From assembly GCA_965248035.1 (NCBI GenBank), contig OZ252054.1, positions 1,860,001-1,924,000 on the forward strand: a DNA stretch of 64,000 nt. Reading direction: 5' to 3'. A model generated the notes under the pieces. That model ran no database searches. It worked only from the letters and a program-made list of their open reading frames with translations, and was not told the DNA's origin. Made by a program: the position numbers and the translations under genes. Position 1 is the stretch's first letter, and each line of letters opens with the position of its first letter. Positions 1 through 13,182 of this stretch are shown one piece after another. This DNA is from BJGV01 sp964194745 (lineage in GTDB: Bacteria > Pseudomonadota > Gammaproteobacteria > Burkholderiales > Nitrosomonadaceae).

Positions 1-489
1 CGCTGATGCACTTAACGATGCGGATATACCGATACCTATACCTAGGCCCATTCCTGCTGAGCCAGCGCGTGCTGGTTTGGTAGCAAGACGATCCATGAAA
101 ATTATCACGCACGTTACGTAGGTAACTATACCAATACCATATATCGTTACCTCTTGTATTTCTTTTTGCTGCAATACTGGCCACAACATCCATAACACCA
201 CATTACTGCAAGCGATTGCAATTAAGTAACGCATAAACCGCCAGGTATTTGATGTTAAATCAAGCAATACTCCTATGATGGCAGCAATCAGCCCAGACAG
301 AATAATTTTTTTGATGGCAGAGAGTGGTTCAAAATTGAAATCTGCAACAAGATAAACAGTTGTACAGAATCCTGTAATTACAGCAAGTCCTGATAGTCGC
401 AGACGATTGAGTAATACAGAAGCAATCAGGGCAGCGATAAAAGGGGCGATAATGCTTTGTGCGATAGGGTGACTTATCCACTCATTCAA
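1..489 (-). CDS. Integral membrane protein of unknown function, 3' end outside window
   Basis: An open frame of 163 codons runs off the left edge of the window. I place the start at a TTG (487-489), because GGAG lies seven bases upstream and the only nearby ATG opens onto a stop in another frame. The translation begins LNEWISHPIAQSIIAPFIAA and is very hydrophobic. Four or five membrane segments can be made out: about residues 9-28, 33-48, 62-77, 84-105 and 119-135. They are separated by short polar loops, and a glycine-rich GLGIGIGIS stretch lies near the edge. I do not recognise a family. It lies just downstream of the rRNA operon terminator on the same strand, so it probably has its own promoter in the 490-715 gap, where I see no convincing sigma70 site. 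Confidence 0.6.
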   Translation of the reverse strand, partial: MNEWISHPIAQSIIAPFIAALIASVLLNRLRLSGLAVITGFCTTVYLVADFNFEPLSAIKKIILSGLIAAIIGVLLDLTSNTWRFMRYLIAIACSNVVLWMLWPVLQQKEIQEVTIYGIGIVTYVTCVIIFMDRLATKPARAGSAGMGLGIGIGISASLSASA

Positions 490-715
490 AGTTAGTCTCC
501 GAATTCAAATAAAATTTGTGGTGATTATGCTGTATTTTATTGTGGTTGTTTACAATCTTTATTTAGAGATATAGAAATGATTCTGAGGTAAGAGAGAAGA
601 CAAATGGAATCCATCAGGAAGCTAGCCAGAGAATAGCCAGCATTAAATGCTTTATTCTAGTTATGGTGCTTAGTTTAAGAAGTGATTTATCTCAAAGATT
701 CTATAGTTTCATACA

Positions 716-753
716 TAAGAAAACCCCGACCTTGACGTGTCGGGGTTTTCTTA
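716..753 (-). terminator. Rho-independent terminator of the rRNA operon
   Basis: A perfect 15-bp inverted repeat (arms 716-730 and 739-753, 8-base loop) has a GC core GTCGGGG/CCCCGAC and A/T-rich flanks, so either strand would give a hairpin with a U-rich side. It lies nine bases beyond the 3' end of the 5S rRNA gene, the expected place for the rrn terminator. Confidence 0.9.
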
Positions 754-761
754 TTGTAAGG

Positions 762-877
762 TGCCTGGCGGTGACCTACTTTCACATGCGTAGTGCACAC
801 TATCATCGGCGCAACTTCGTTTCACGGTCCTGTTCGGGATGGGAAGGGGTGGATCCAAAGCGCTATGGCCGCCAAGC
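762..877 (-). rRNA. rrf: 5S ribosomal RNA
   Basis: On the minus strand the gene begins GCTTGGCGGCCATAGCG and ends GTCACCGCCAGGCACC. The ends pair as helix I, and the conserved CCATCCCGAAC loop is present. The length of about 116 nt is normal for Betaproteobacteria. It is the last gene of the rRNA operon, about 200 nt after 23S, and is followed directly by the terminator hairpin. Confidence 0.97.
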
Positions 878-1078
878 GTAACTATAATCAGGAAGTGAGA
901 GGTAAAAGATTATCAGATTCCTGATTTTTCAAACAACATGCCTCAGTCTGGAAGAAATAAATTGGTAATTGGGTAAAATTGTATTAGAACACAAACAACC
1001 TACTTGACGCTTCGGGTGAGATTAAGAACTAATTAATATCCTTTTAAGCATCACACTCCACGCTATGCTCAAGGTTAT

Positions 1079-4065
<2,987 letters not shown>

Positions 4066-4308
4066 CTATAACCTTAAGGGCTTTTAGAGTCTGGAGACCG
4101 AAGCCAAATAAAACCTAACGACCCCAAAGAAATCAACCCCATCATCCAAAACCATTTGGTTACAGGTTGTTTGTTCGCATCGCATCCGACTAAAAATACA
4201 ATGCGTAGATACAATCTAACCCATTATTTCGCATTTCTATTAACATGAAGCCTTAATCATACAGATCACGGAATCATACAGAATGCGAAATACTTTACTT
4301 CTTCCAAA

Positions 4309-4321
4309 TTTTTAAAGAACA
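4309..4321 (-). promoter_or_regulatory. boxA antitermination site in the 16S-23S spacer
   Basis: The minus strand reads TGTTCTTTAAAAA, close to the rrn boxA consensus TGCTCTTTAACA that is bound by NusB-S10. A near-identical site sits in the 16S leader (6486-6497). The surrounding spacer 4066-4475 (410 bp) is otherwise untranslated spacer between 23S and tRNA-Ala. Confidence 0.7.
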
Positions 4322-4475
4322 TCAGGAAACAGGAATCAAGAACCAAAGGCCAGAAACACGACCATTAATTATTCCCACTGCTATTTCCTTAAAGTACAGC
4401 CGCTGGTTAAAAACCAGAAGTAAGCGTCTTCGTTTACTTCTACTCTTTAAAGTTACCAAACTTCACTAACTGAAT

Positions 4476-4551
4476 TGGTGGAGGTGAACGGGATCGAACC
4501 GATGGCCCCCTGCTTGCAAAGCAGGTGCTCTCCCATCTGAGCTACACCCCC
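4476..4551 (-). tRNA. tRNA-Ala (anticodon TGC)
   Basis: The 76-nt cloverleaf on the minus strand starts GGGGGTGTAGCTCAG, has anticodon loop TTTGCAA with anticodon TGC, has T-loop GGTTCGATCCC, and encodes its own CCA end. It is the second tRNA of the 16S-23S spacer, eight bases after tRNA-Ile, as in most bacterial rrn operons. Confidence 0.98.
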
Positions 4552-4558
4552 GAGATGT

Positions 4559-4635
<77 letters not shown>

Positions 4636-4757
4636 TGAATTTAAGGGTCCATGACAAAAGCTGAGTGTTATTTTCTCAAGTCCTCAACCTAGCCCCCTAG
4701 CCCCTGCTTCTTGAACAACCGATAGGTTGTGGACACTTAAACTGGGATCTTTCTCTT

Positions 4758-6294
<1,537 letters not shown>

Positions 6295-6485
6295 AATACT
6301 GTTACAACTCTCGCTTGACGTGTTACTTTGCGATTCCAGTTTTTGCCCCTAAGCTTTCTAGGCACATACCAGAATCTATCTTACATCGTGCGAGCACTTC
6401 AACTCTTAAATTGCCCGAATACTCTATCTCGAAAGATAGAACACCCGAGCGCCCAGTCAAGCGCCCACACCTATCGGCTGCAAAA

Positions 6486-6497
6486 TTTTAAAGAACA
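6486..6497 (-). promoter_or_regulatory. boxA in the 16S rRNA leader
   Basis: The minus strand reads TGTTCTTTAAAA between the rrn promoter and 16S. It matches the boxA antitermination signal and repeats the spacer boxA at 4309-4321 almost base for base. Confidence 0.7.
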
Positions 6498-6536
6498 AGA
6501 CTGCCCACGAACCTTTTGTAGACAGAGAACCGTAGA

Positions 6537-6565
6537 ATTATACAGATACCGAATACAGGTATCAA
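6537..6565 (-). promoter_or_regulatory. rRNA operon sigma70 promoter
   Basis: On the minus strand a -35 TTGATA (6560-6565) and a perfect -10 TATAAT (6537-6542) are separated by exactly 17 bases. Transcription would start near 6530, giving a leader of about 235 nt with boxA before 16S. The promoter lies in the 305-bp gap (6295-6599) between tyrS and 16S; the rest of that gap is the leader. Confidence 0.85.
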
Positions 6566-6599
6566 GCTGTTTCTGGTATTTCTATATATATTTTGAATG

Positions 6600-7802
6600 T
6601 CAGAGGATTTTTACCTTAGAGAATTTCCGCTTACCTACCTGTACTACTACAGTCTCGCCACGATTTACTTTTAAGTTCTTGTCGCTTATTTTCTCCCCGT
6701 TTAATTTTACACCTCCCTGTTCAACCATGCGTAGCGCTTCTGTTGTACTTGCAGTGAGTCCAGTTTGCTTTAGAATTTTTGCTATAGGTAATCCGTCACC
6801 TTCAGCATGCAGATTTTTCTCCGGCATATCTTCTGGTAGCGCACCATGTTTGAAACGTGCCTCAAATTTGGTCAGTGCTGTTTCTGCATCCCGTTCGCTG
6901 TGAAAACGGGACACGACTTCCTTAGCAAACTTTACTTTTATATCGCGTGGATTACGACCTTGTTCCACTTCCTGCTTCCATAGGTCGATAGTATCTAACG
7001 ATTCAAATGATAGTAATTCTATATAACGCCACATTAACTCATCAGAAACCGACATTAGCTTACCAAATATTTCTTCAGCACTCTCAGCTATACCAATATA
7101 GTTACCCATAGATTTAGACATTTTGTTGACTCCATCAAGTCCTTCTAAGAGTGGCATGGTGAGAATACATTGAGGCGGTTGGTCAAAATGCTTTTGCAAT
7201 TCACGTCCCATTAGCAAATTGAACTTCTGGTCAGTGCCACCTAGCTCAATATCTGCTTTAAGCATGACCGAATCGTAGGCTTGGATCAGTGGATACAATA
7301 ACTCGTGAATAGCAATAGGCTGATTGCTTTGATATCTTTTGCCGAAATCATCCCGCTCTAACATACGAGCAACGGTATGAGTTGATGCTAGTTTGATCAG
7401 GTCAGTTGCATTCAGCTTATTCATCCATTTGGAGTTAAACACCACTTCGGTTTGATCGGACCTCAGTATCTTGAATACCTGATTTGTATAGGATATTGCG
7501 TTCTCCGCCACCTGTTCGCGGGTTAACGGGGGACGGGTGGCATTCTTGCCACTAGGGTCGCCTATCATGCCAGTGAAATCACCGATCAGAAACAGAACAT
7601 GGTGGCCTAAATCCTGCAACTGGCGCATTTTGTTGAGCAGGACTGTATGACCCAAATGTAAATCCGGGGCAGTGGGATCAAACCCAGCCTTGATTCTTAG
7701 CGGAAGACCTGTAGAAAGCCTTTGTTTGAGTTCTTCTTCTACCAGAAGCTCGTCACAGCCACGCTTGATAATCTCTAGCTGTTCTTGTATGTCTTTGGTC
7801 AC
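6600..7802 (-). CDS. tyrS: Tyrosyl-tRNA synthetase
   Basis: This is the class I aminoacyl-tRNA synthetase that charges tRNA-Tyr in the cytoplasm. The 400-aa product has the HIGH-type motif LHLGH at about residue 49, the KMSKS motif in KMSKSMGNYIGI at about residue 228, and a C-terminal S4-like RNA-binding segment from about residue 335 (GLPIAKILKQTGL...GGVKLNGEKI). Length and KMSKS form fit the TyrZ-like subgroup common in Betaproteobacteria. It begins 18 nt after sodB on the same strand and ends only about 35 nt before the rRNA promoter, so readthrough from tyrS could feed into the rrn operon. No leader T-box or terminator is seen. Confidence 0.97.
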   Translation of the reverse strand: MTKDIQEQLEIIKRGCDELLVEEELKQRLSTGLPLRIKAGFDPTAPDLHLGHTVLLNKMRQLQDLGHHVLFLIGDFTGMIGDPSGKNATRPPLTREQVAENAISYTNQVFKILRSDQTEVVFNSKWMNKLNATDLIKLASTHTVARMLERDDFGKRYQSNQPIAIHELLYPLIQAYDSVMLKADIELGGTDQKFNLLMGRELQKHFDQPPQCILTMPLLEGLDGVNKMSKSMGNYIGIAESAEEIFGKLMSVSDELMWRYIELLSFESLDTIDLWKQEVEQGRNPRDIKVKFAKEVVSRFHSERDAETALTKFEARFKHGALPEDMPEKNLHAEGDGLPIAKILKQTGLTASTTEALRMVEQGGVKLNGEKISDKNLKVNRGETVVVQVGKRKFSKVKIL

Positions 7803-7820
7803 AGTGGTGTTAAGAAAATA

Positions 7821-8450
7821 CTATCCAAGATTATCTTCAGCAAAGCCCCAATTGATTAGTTTTTCAATAACTTCGTTAACATAATCCACTCGGCGGTTTT
7901 GATAATCAAGATAGTAAGCATGTTCCCACACGTCAATAACCAGAAGCGGCTTTGCTCCTTTGGTTAAAGGTGATTCCGCATTGGCTGTCTTGGTAACTTC
8001 GAGCTTATCGCCACTCATTATTAGCCACGCCCAACCACTTCCGAATTGAGTCATTGCTGCAGTAGCCAGCTCCTTTTTGCATGAGTCCAAGTCGCCGAAA
8101 GAGTTCTCAATTTTCTGTTTCAAAACTAGGGGAGGTTCCCCGCCACCTTTTGAAGATAGACTGTTCCAGTAAAAAGTGTGGTTCCAGACTTGAGCGGCAT
8201 TATTGAAAATACCCACTTTATCAACTTGACCAGCTGTTGCAGAGATAATCTCTTGCAATGTCAAACCTGTAAGCTCTGTATCAGTTATCAGTTTATTCAG
8301 GTTATCAACATACGTTTTATGATGTTTGCCATAGTGGATACCCAACGTGCGTGCTGAGATCACAGGATCTAGTGCATTTTCTGCGTAGGGCAGGGGCGGT
8401 AATATATGTGGCGCTCCTGCGGGAGAATTTCTAGTTTTATCGTTGATCAT
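7821..8450 (-). CDS. sodB: Superoxide dismutase, Fe/Mn family (probably Fe)
   Basis: The enzyme dismutates superoxide to hydrogen peroxide and oxygen in the cytoplasm. The 209-aa protein has the metal ligands of the Fe/Mn family: His in the N-terminal GIHYGKHHKTYVDNL helix, His in NHTFYW, and Asp and His in DVWEHAYYLDYQNRR. The context FNNAAQVWNHTFYW and the GSGWAWL segment are typical of iron SODs. An N-terminal extension of about 15 residues (rich in N, P and G) precedes the usual LPPLPY start and has no signal-peptide character. It lies 18 nt upstream of tyrS on the same strand. Metal choice from sequence alone is uncertain. Confidence 0.95.
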   Translation of the reverse strand: MINDKTRNSPAGAPHILPPLPYAENALDPVISARTLGIHYGKHHKTYVDNLNKLITDTELTGLTLQEIISATAGQVDKVGIFNNAAQVWNHTFYWNSLSSKGGGEPPLVLKQKIENSFGDLDSCKKELATAAMTQFGSGWAWLIMSGDKLEVTKTANAESPLTKGAKPLLVIDVWEHAYYLDYQNRRVDYVNEVIEKLINWGFAEDNLG

Positions 8451-8904
8451 TATTTTGACTCCTATGTTATGACAAAGTAACTTACCTTATCTTTTTCTCT
8501 ATTAGAAAACACAATCGAATTCCTCAGAAAAATATGATGCATTGACGATTGATAAGATCCCAATAAACAGAATTTTAAGTTTAAGTTTATTAAACGGGAT
8601 GCAAATAAATTTCTCAGATAGAGAAAATAAACACACCCCTTGTTTCTTAGGGCTAAGTATATATGAAATATTTGTGTTTCATGAACTGACTCCTAGTTAG
8701 TTGAGCCAGGCAGATCTGCTAACCACAAGTATTAAACATAGCGATGCTTTGTTCATTGCTAAGAAATGAGGGCTTGGAATTTACATGGAACAGCAATTAC
8801 GCATGGTTCCAAATTTGAGTCCGTATTTTATTAGATATTGTGAGGAAAGCCGTGACAATAGGCATCGTGTATTGTTCAAAGACGCTGATCAAAAGCTGAG
8901 CAAA
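8451..8904. other. 454-bp intergenic region, no gene recognised
   Basis: The region is A/T rich and lies between sodB and the globin gene, both on the minus strand. It must hold the sodB promoter and the end of the globin transcript. I see no strong terminator or tRNA. A 47-codon frame on the plus strand (8785-8928) overlaps the end of the globin gene and has no recognisable relative or Shine-Dalgarno site, so I do not call it. Confidence 0.5.
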
Positions 8905-9330
8905 TTATATTTCCCGCAGTGCCAATAGTGGTTTATCAGGATAGTGTTGCATTTGGTATCCTGCCCACAATCTGCATGCTATTCGATAAGCAAGCGTGTT
9001 TGCGTGCAGTTGCAGAGTTGGGTTCCCAAGTTCCCGAGTAGTTTGCTTAAAGAGTTGCAGCCATCGCTCAAATAACTCAGGACGAAGATTTGGTATAGCT
9101 AAATGTTTGGGCATGGGAGCACCATGAAAACGACTAGTGCCTAGCAAATTACCTGACCAGAAATCAGTCATTTGTACAAAATGGGCTTCCCAATCAGTAA
9201 CATGTGCTTCGAAGATCGGACCCAATGATGAATCTTTTCTAGCTTTTGCATAAAAAGAATGAACCAATTGGCAAATTTCTTCTTCTGTATATGTGCGGGC
9301 GGTTGGTGTAGAAATTTTTAATTGTGACAT
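8905..9330 (-). CDS. Group III truncated hemoglobin
   Basis: A small haem protein of the 2-on-2 globin fold, 141 aa. Supporting features are the motif LVHSFYAKARKDSSLGPIF (A/B helices with the B10 region), HFVQMTDFWSGNLLGT (E helix with Trp), and FHGAPMPKHLAIPNL with the proximal-side His-Leu pair. These are the hallmarks of group III (trHbP) globins such as Campylobacter Ctb. Such proteins bind oxygen and NO, and in an ammonia oxidiser a role in nitric-oxide or nitrosative-stress tolerance is plausible but inferred. The gene stands alone, with gaps on both sides. Confidence 0.9.
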   Translation of the reverse strand: MSQLKISTPTARTYTEEEICQLVHSFYAKARKDSSLGPIFEAHVTDWEAHFVQMTDFWSGNLLGTSRFHGAPMPKHLAIPNLRPELFERWLQLFKQTTRELGNPTLQLHANTLAYRIACRLWAGYQMQHYPDKPLLALREI

Positions 9331-9492
9331 AGTCTAGTTGATTTAATACTTGATAAGAAATTGTCCCTTCTGTTCATTCATGCCGCTGTTCTCGTCAACT
9401 GAAAGAAGCCAGTTTGCACAGCGCCGTGCCTGTAAATGACGTAATTTGCAGACTTTTTACAGATTGGCCAATTAAAAGTTTAAGGTAAATAA

Positions 9493-9517
9493 TTGGCCAC
9501 AGAGTATCTGTGGCCAA
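9493..9517 (-). terminator. Terminator-like hairpin downstream of nlpD
   Basis: A perfect 11-bp inverted repeat (9493-9503 and 9507-9517, TTGGCCACAGA) has a 3-base loop and, on the minus strand, is followed by TTATTTACC. It lies about 190 nt past the nlpD stop and is the probable end of the surE-pcm-nlpD transcript. The rest of the 373-bp gap 9331-9703 shows nothing else I can support; one 46-codon frame without a start codon is left uncalled. Confidence 0.65.
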
Positions 9518-9703
9518 GGTTTAATGCTCATTTATCATTCTACTTAACAGTATCATGTTCTTCACATTGCCGTCTTACATTATCATACGGTACGCTATTT
9601 TTAGCGCTACCAAGTTGATTATGTTGCAACCTAACGCGAGTGATATCAAGTTTCTTTGTTAACTGGCTTGCGATAGAGTGTTATTGGTAAATTAATGGAT
9701 TGT

Positions 9704-10750
9704 TTACCCAGACGTCTCTGGCAGATGTTTGAGTGGATCCACTGGCTTCCCATTCTTTCGGATTTCAAAGTGAAGCCTTACCAGTTTGCTGTCGGTATTT
9801 CCCATCTCTGCTATTTTTTGTCCTTGAAATACTGTTTGTCCTTCCTTCACCAGGAGTTTGCTGTTATGAGCATAAGCGCTAAGGTAGGTGCTGTTATGCT
9901 TTATGATAATAAGTTGACCATAGCCACGCAATCCAGTGCCGCTGTAAACTACTTTACCCGTGGCGGAAGCCAGAACTGGTTGCCCTGTCTTACCTGAAAT
10001 ATCCATACCTTTAGTACTTTCTGAAAAATGGCTTGATATCCTTCCTTCGGTAGGCCAGATCCATTCAATACCGCTATTTTCATGAATAGTTTCCGTGGAA
10101 GGAAGTATAGGATCGCTTGATATCTCAGTATGTTTCTCGGTTGCTGTGTTTGCCATAACTACTGGAAGTGCATTTTCAGATTCTTTCAATTGTGAAACTG
10201 CTTGCTCCGAGTATGCTAATTTCAGAGCCTTAGGCTCAGTTTTTAATGTAACAACAGTAGGGGTGATATCTTGTTTTAATGTTGGGTCGGCCTCAGGAGT
10301 GGATTTGACTGTTGATATAGGCTCCGACTCAGGAAGAGCAAATATAGATGGCTTCGCTAGTTGAGTAGGTGAGGATAAACTAAGTTGTTGACCGACATTT
10401 ATGGCACCAGGGTTTTCTATACTATTCCACTCTGCTAAATCCCTGTAATCAATACCATGGCTTTGCGCGATGCTGTAAAGTGTATCGCCTTTTTGTACAG
10501 TATAAGTAGCTTCTATAGACCTACTTGCTGTGGGAGGAGCACTTTTGATTATCGGAGGGTGTCGTTTAGTGGAAGCGCAACCGAAGAGCAAAAGACAGAG
10601 AATGAATTGCAGTAATAAAAAGGTGTAACAAGATCTACTATTGCAATGTGTATGTTCGAAGTGTTCAACAACTGTGGTGGGAAGACCGTTGTTGTCCAAG
10701 CTCTTGTGCTTCAATTCGCTATCTTTCATTTTCCATCTCTCATTCTGCAT
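9704..10750 (-). CDS. nlpD: NlpD-like lipoprotein, LysM and degenerate M23 domains
   Basis: An outer-membrane lipoprotein that, in E. coli, activates the amidase AmiC at the septum. The hydrophobic signal segment ends in the lipobox LLFG-C (about residue 58). A LysM peptidoglycan-binding domain follows (about 83-126, YTVQKGDTLYSIAQSHGI), then a long Pro/Thr-rich linker, then a C-terminal M23/LytM domain (about 228-345). In that domain the usual zinc ligands are partly lost (GMDISGKTG has no His), as in NlpD/EnvC activators. The start is uncertain: an ATG at 10729 (MKDSELKH) has a slightly better GAGAG upstream. It follows pcm directly, matching the surE-pcm-nlpD order of many proteobacteria. 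Confidence 0.92.
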   Translation of the reverse strand: MQNERWKMKDSELKHKSLDNNGLPTTVVEHFEHTHCNSRSCYTFLLLQFILCLLLFGCASTKRHPPIIKSAPPTASRSIEATYTVQKGDTLYSIAQSHGIDYRDLAEWNSIENPGAINVGQQLSLSSPTQLAKPSIFALPESEPISTVKSTPEADPTLKQDITPTVVTLKTEPKALKLAYSEQAVSQLKESENALPVVMANTATEKHTEISSDPILPSTETIHENSGIEWIWPTEGRISSHFSESTKGMDISGKTGQPVLASATGKVVYSGTGLRGYGQLIIIKHNSTYLSAYAHNSKLLVKEGQTVFQGQKIAEMGNTDSKLVRLHFEIRKNGKPVDPLKHLPETSG

Positions 10751-10753
10751 AGC

Positions 10754-11389
10754 TTAATCTTTTACAATGCCCGACAGTATTGGCACGAATCTCACTTCAT
10801 CCAGAATAGTTTCGGTATAACTTTGCGAGTTGCGTTCAATCACGCACAGATACTGTTCCTGGCTTCCTTTCGGAATTACCATTCTACCACCGATCGCCAA
10901 TTGCGCCAGTAATGTAGAAGGAACATGCGTAGTTGCACCTGTCATAATAATACCATCGAATGGCGCAACTTCAGGTAGTCCAAGGAGGCCATCTGCATGC
11001 TTCAAGCGAACATTATTAAGACGGAGCTCTCGCAGACGGGTGCGAGTGCGGGTGAGTAACGGTCCGATGCGTTCGATCGAATAAACCTCGTTTGCAAGTT
11101 GTGCCAATATAGCTGTCTGATAGCCACAGCCTGTACCAATTTCAAGAATTCTATCAAGATTTGAACCTGCACGCAGCAATTCACTCATACGTGCCACAAT
11201 ATATGGACTTGAAATGGTCTGTCCAAAATTAATGGGTAGTGCGACATCATCGTAGGCACGACTTGCCAGAACCTCCTCGACAAAGATATGACGGGGTACA
11301 GAGTTCATAGCCGTCAACACCACTTCATCTACGATATTTTGTCTGCGTAAACGATCGATCATACGCACGCGGGTACGCTGAGAAGTCAT
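10754..11389 (-). CDS. pcm: Protein-L-isoaspartate O-methyltransferase
   Basis: A SAM-dependent repair enzyme that methylates isoaspartyl residues in damaged proteins. The methyltransferase motif I is LEIGTGCGYQTAILA, preceded by the substrate-side GQTISSPYIVARM segment; motif II is FDGIIMTGATTHVP. From the ATG at 11389 (MTSQRTRVRMIDRL) the product is 211 aa, the usual family length. The frame stays open 22 codons further upstream to another ATG at 11455, but that extension has no family resemblance. It lies between surE and nlpD; surE and pcm are both stress-survival functions and are usually co-transcribed. Confidence 0.94.
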   Translation of the reverse strand: MTSQRTRVRMIDRLRRQNIVDEVVLTAMNSVPRHIFVEEVLASRAYDDVALPINFGQTISSPYIVARMSELLRAGSNLDRILEIGTGCGYQTAILAQLANEVYSIERIGPLLTRTRTRLRELRLNNVRLKHADGLLGLPEVAPFDGIIMTGATTHVPSTLLAQLAIGGRMVIPKGSQEQYLCVIERNSQSYTETILDEVRFVPILSGIVKD

Positions 11390-11476
11390 ACCGATGCCAG
11401 TATGGTAGATGTTCAAACTCAATATCCCTTGAAATGTTGGATTTTCAACATGCAAAATACTCTGAATATATGCCCA

Positions 11477-12217
11477 TTATTCTAGCCATTGCTTCACTGT
11501 ATCTAGCTGTGCGTATTGAGTCAGGTCAATTTGTAGTGGTGTGACCGATACTCGATTTAGCTGGATTGCGTGAAAATCCGTGTCCTTACTAGCATCCTGA
11601 ACTGCACCTGCTGCACCCACCCAGTATACTGTTTCGCCACGTGGACTTTGTGTTTTGACTACCGCTTCAGCTTTGTGGCGTCGACCAAGTCGTGTTACTT
11701 CAATGCCCTGCAGATGCTCATACGGAATATCAGGTACATTGATGTTAAGTAGTATCGGCTCATGGAATTTGCTTTTTTTAAACCGTTGCACAATATCAGA
11801 CGCAACACGTGCAGCAGTGGAGAAATTTTCATCGGAAACATTTGCGAGTGACACGGCAAGCGAAGGTATGCCTAATAAGAAACCCTCAGTGGCAGCAGCA
11901 ACTGTACCAGAGTAAACAGTGTCGTCACCCATATTAGCGCCATCGTTGATACCGGATATCACCATGTCCGGTAGTGTTTCAAGCATGCCAGTAACTGCTA
12001 GGTGCACACAGTCTGTGGGCGTGCCGTTTACATAGTAGAAACCATTGTGAGATTTGTGCAAACTAAGAGGGCGATCTAGCGTAAGCGAATTACTAGCACC
12101 GCTACGGTCACGCTCTGGTGCAACTACTACTATGTCTGCAAAAGAGGAAAGTGCTTCGACAAGCGAGGTTAGGCCTGGCGCGAAATACCCGTCGTCGTTA
12201 CTGAGTAATATGCGCAT
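11477..12217 (-). CDS. surE: 5'/3'-nucleotidase SurE
   Basis: A divalent-metal nucleotidase acting on nucleoside monophosphates (and polyphosphate in E. coli), implicated in stationary-phase and stress survival. The 246-aa protein starts with the diagnostic MRILLSNDDGYFAPGL, whose NDD gives the metal-binding aspartates. It contains SGASNSLTLDRPL, the YVNGTPTDCVHLAVTG motif, and SGINDGANMGDDTVYSGTVAAA. It is the first gene of the surE-pcm-nlpD group and starts about 110 nt before the tRNA-Pro gene. Confidence 0.97.
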   Translation of the reverse strand: MRILLSNDDGYFAPGLTSLVEALSSFADIVVVAPERDRSGASNSLTLDRPLSLHKSHNGFYYVNGTPTDCVHLAVTGMLETLPDMVISGINDGANMGDDTVYSGTVAAATEGFLLGIPSLAVSLANVSDENFSTAARVASDIVQRFKKSKFHEPILLNINVPDIPYEHLQGIEVTRLGRRHKAEAVVKTQSPRGETVYWVGAAGAVQDASKDTDFHAIQLNRVSVTPLQIDLTQYAQLDTVKQWLE

Positions 12218-12324
12218 TCGGAAAGAGCCCAGTTGTTTTTAGATTATTCGGGAAATGAAGCAAGCAATTCAACTGATATTAGACCTAAATTATGCGTAAC
12301 AATTGATTAACCTACCTATTTAAC

Positions 12325-12401
<77 letters not shown>

Positions 12402-12491
12402 AAGGTGCGGATTATAGCAACAAGCCCTAACGTTAGGAATCGCTTTTAGTGTCTCGTGCTGTACAGAATGAGGAAAAACGGGTAAAACAAA

Positions 12492-12878
12492 TCATGATCG
12501 AAGTAAAGACACAACGTTTTTAATCTCACCTTGTAACCTTGCCAAATTGACAGGTGTGAGGAGTTCGCCAACCGAAGAAGTACTTGTTGTATTAGATATC
12601 GGTTCAGGCATGTCCTGTTCTAGACGACCACGAGCGCCATTGATTGTAAATCCCTGCCCGTATAGCAGTTCTCGAATACGGCGGATTAGCAATACTTCAT
12701 GGTGCTGATAGTAGCGGCGGTTGCCGCGACGTTTAACCGGCTTCAAATGCGAGAATTCTTGTTCCCAGTAGCGCAGCACATGTGGTTTGACGCAACATAG
12801 CTCGCTAACTTCGCCTATAGTGAAATAACGCTTTGCCGGAATGGGCGGCAAAGCACTGCTAGGTGAGATGCTTCCCAT
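12492..12878 (-). CDS. MerR-family transcriptional regulator next to ihfA
   Basis: A 128-aa DNA-binding protein. The MerR winged-helix HTH spans about residues 17-85: YFTIGEVSELCCVKPHVLRYWE, then RRGNRRYYQHHEVLLIRRIREL. The short C-terminal tail ends in a coiled-coil-like segment (LLTPVNLARLQGEIKNVVSLL). There is no metal-binding Cys cluster in the tail, so it is not a metal sensor of the MerR/CueR type. A small MerR protein directly after ihfA is conserved across Gamma- and Betaproteobacteria; its target is unknown to me. Its start overlaps the ihfA stop by about 20 nt, showing translational coupling. Confidence 0.9.
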   Translation of the reverse strand: MGSISPSSALPPIPAKRYFTIGEVSELCCVKPHVLRYWEQEFSHLKPVKRRGNRRYYQHHEVLLIRRIRELLYGQGFTINGARGRLEQDMPEPISNTTSTSSVGELLTPVNLARLQGEIKNVVSLLRS

Positions 12879-13164
12879 TATGGGTTTTTTCCACCATTGC
12901 CTTCAGTTTTTGACTGGCGTGGAAAGTTACCACGCGTCGGGCAGTGATCTGGACTTCTTCTCCGGTCTTGGGGTTACGGCCAGGACGTTGTGGTTTGTCG
13001 CGTAACTGGAAATTGCCGAAGCCTGATAGTTTGACCCCATCGCCATTTTCCAGTGCAATACGAACCTCTTCGTAAAAAGAGTCCACCATATCTTTGGCCT
13101 CTCGCTTGTTTAGGCCAACTTTTTCAAATAATAAATCCGCTAATTCAGCCTTTGTTAAGGTCAT
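12859..13164 (-). CDS. ihfA: Integration host factor subunit alpha
   Basis: The DNA-bending alpha subunit pairs with IhfB to architect promoters, recombination sites and replication origins. The 101-aa protein carries the bacterial histone-like fold. The N-terminal helices are MTLTKAELADLLFEKVGLNKREAKDMVD, and the DNA-intercalating arm is FGNFQLRDKPQRPGRNPKTGEEV with its minor-groove proline. It follows pheT in the classical order pheS-pheT-ihfA, separated here by a duplicated 69-bp segment. A GGAGAGGAAAAG stretch lies just upstream of the ATG as ribosome-binding site. Confidence 0.97.
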   Translation of the reverse strand: MTLTKAELADLLFEKVGLNKREAKDMVDSFYEEVRIALENGDGVKLSGFGNFQLRDKPQRPGRNPKTGEEVQITARRVVTFHASQKLKAMVEKTHNGKHLT

Positions 13165-13182
13165 GCTTTTCCTCTCCTTACT

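Noticed and set aside
8785..8928. 47-codon plus-strand frame MEQQLRMVPNLS...
   Set aside because: No Shine-Dalgarno site, overlaps the end of the globin gene, no known relative.
9540..9680. 46-codon minus-strand frame after nlpD containing KKLDITRVRLQHNQLG
   Set aside because: No start codon; could be a remnant but nothing supports a gene.
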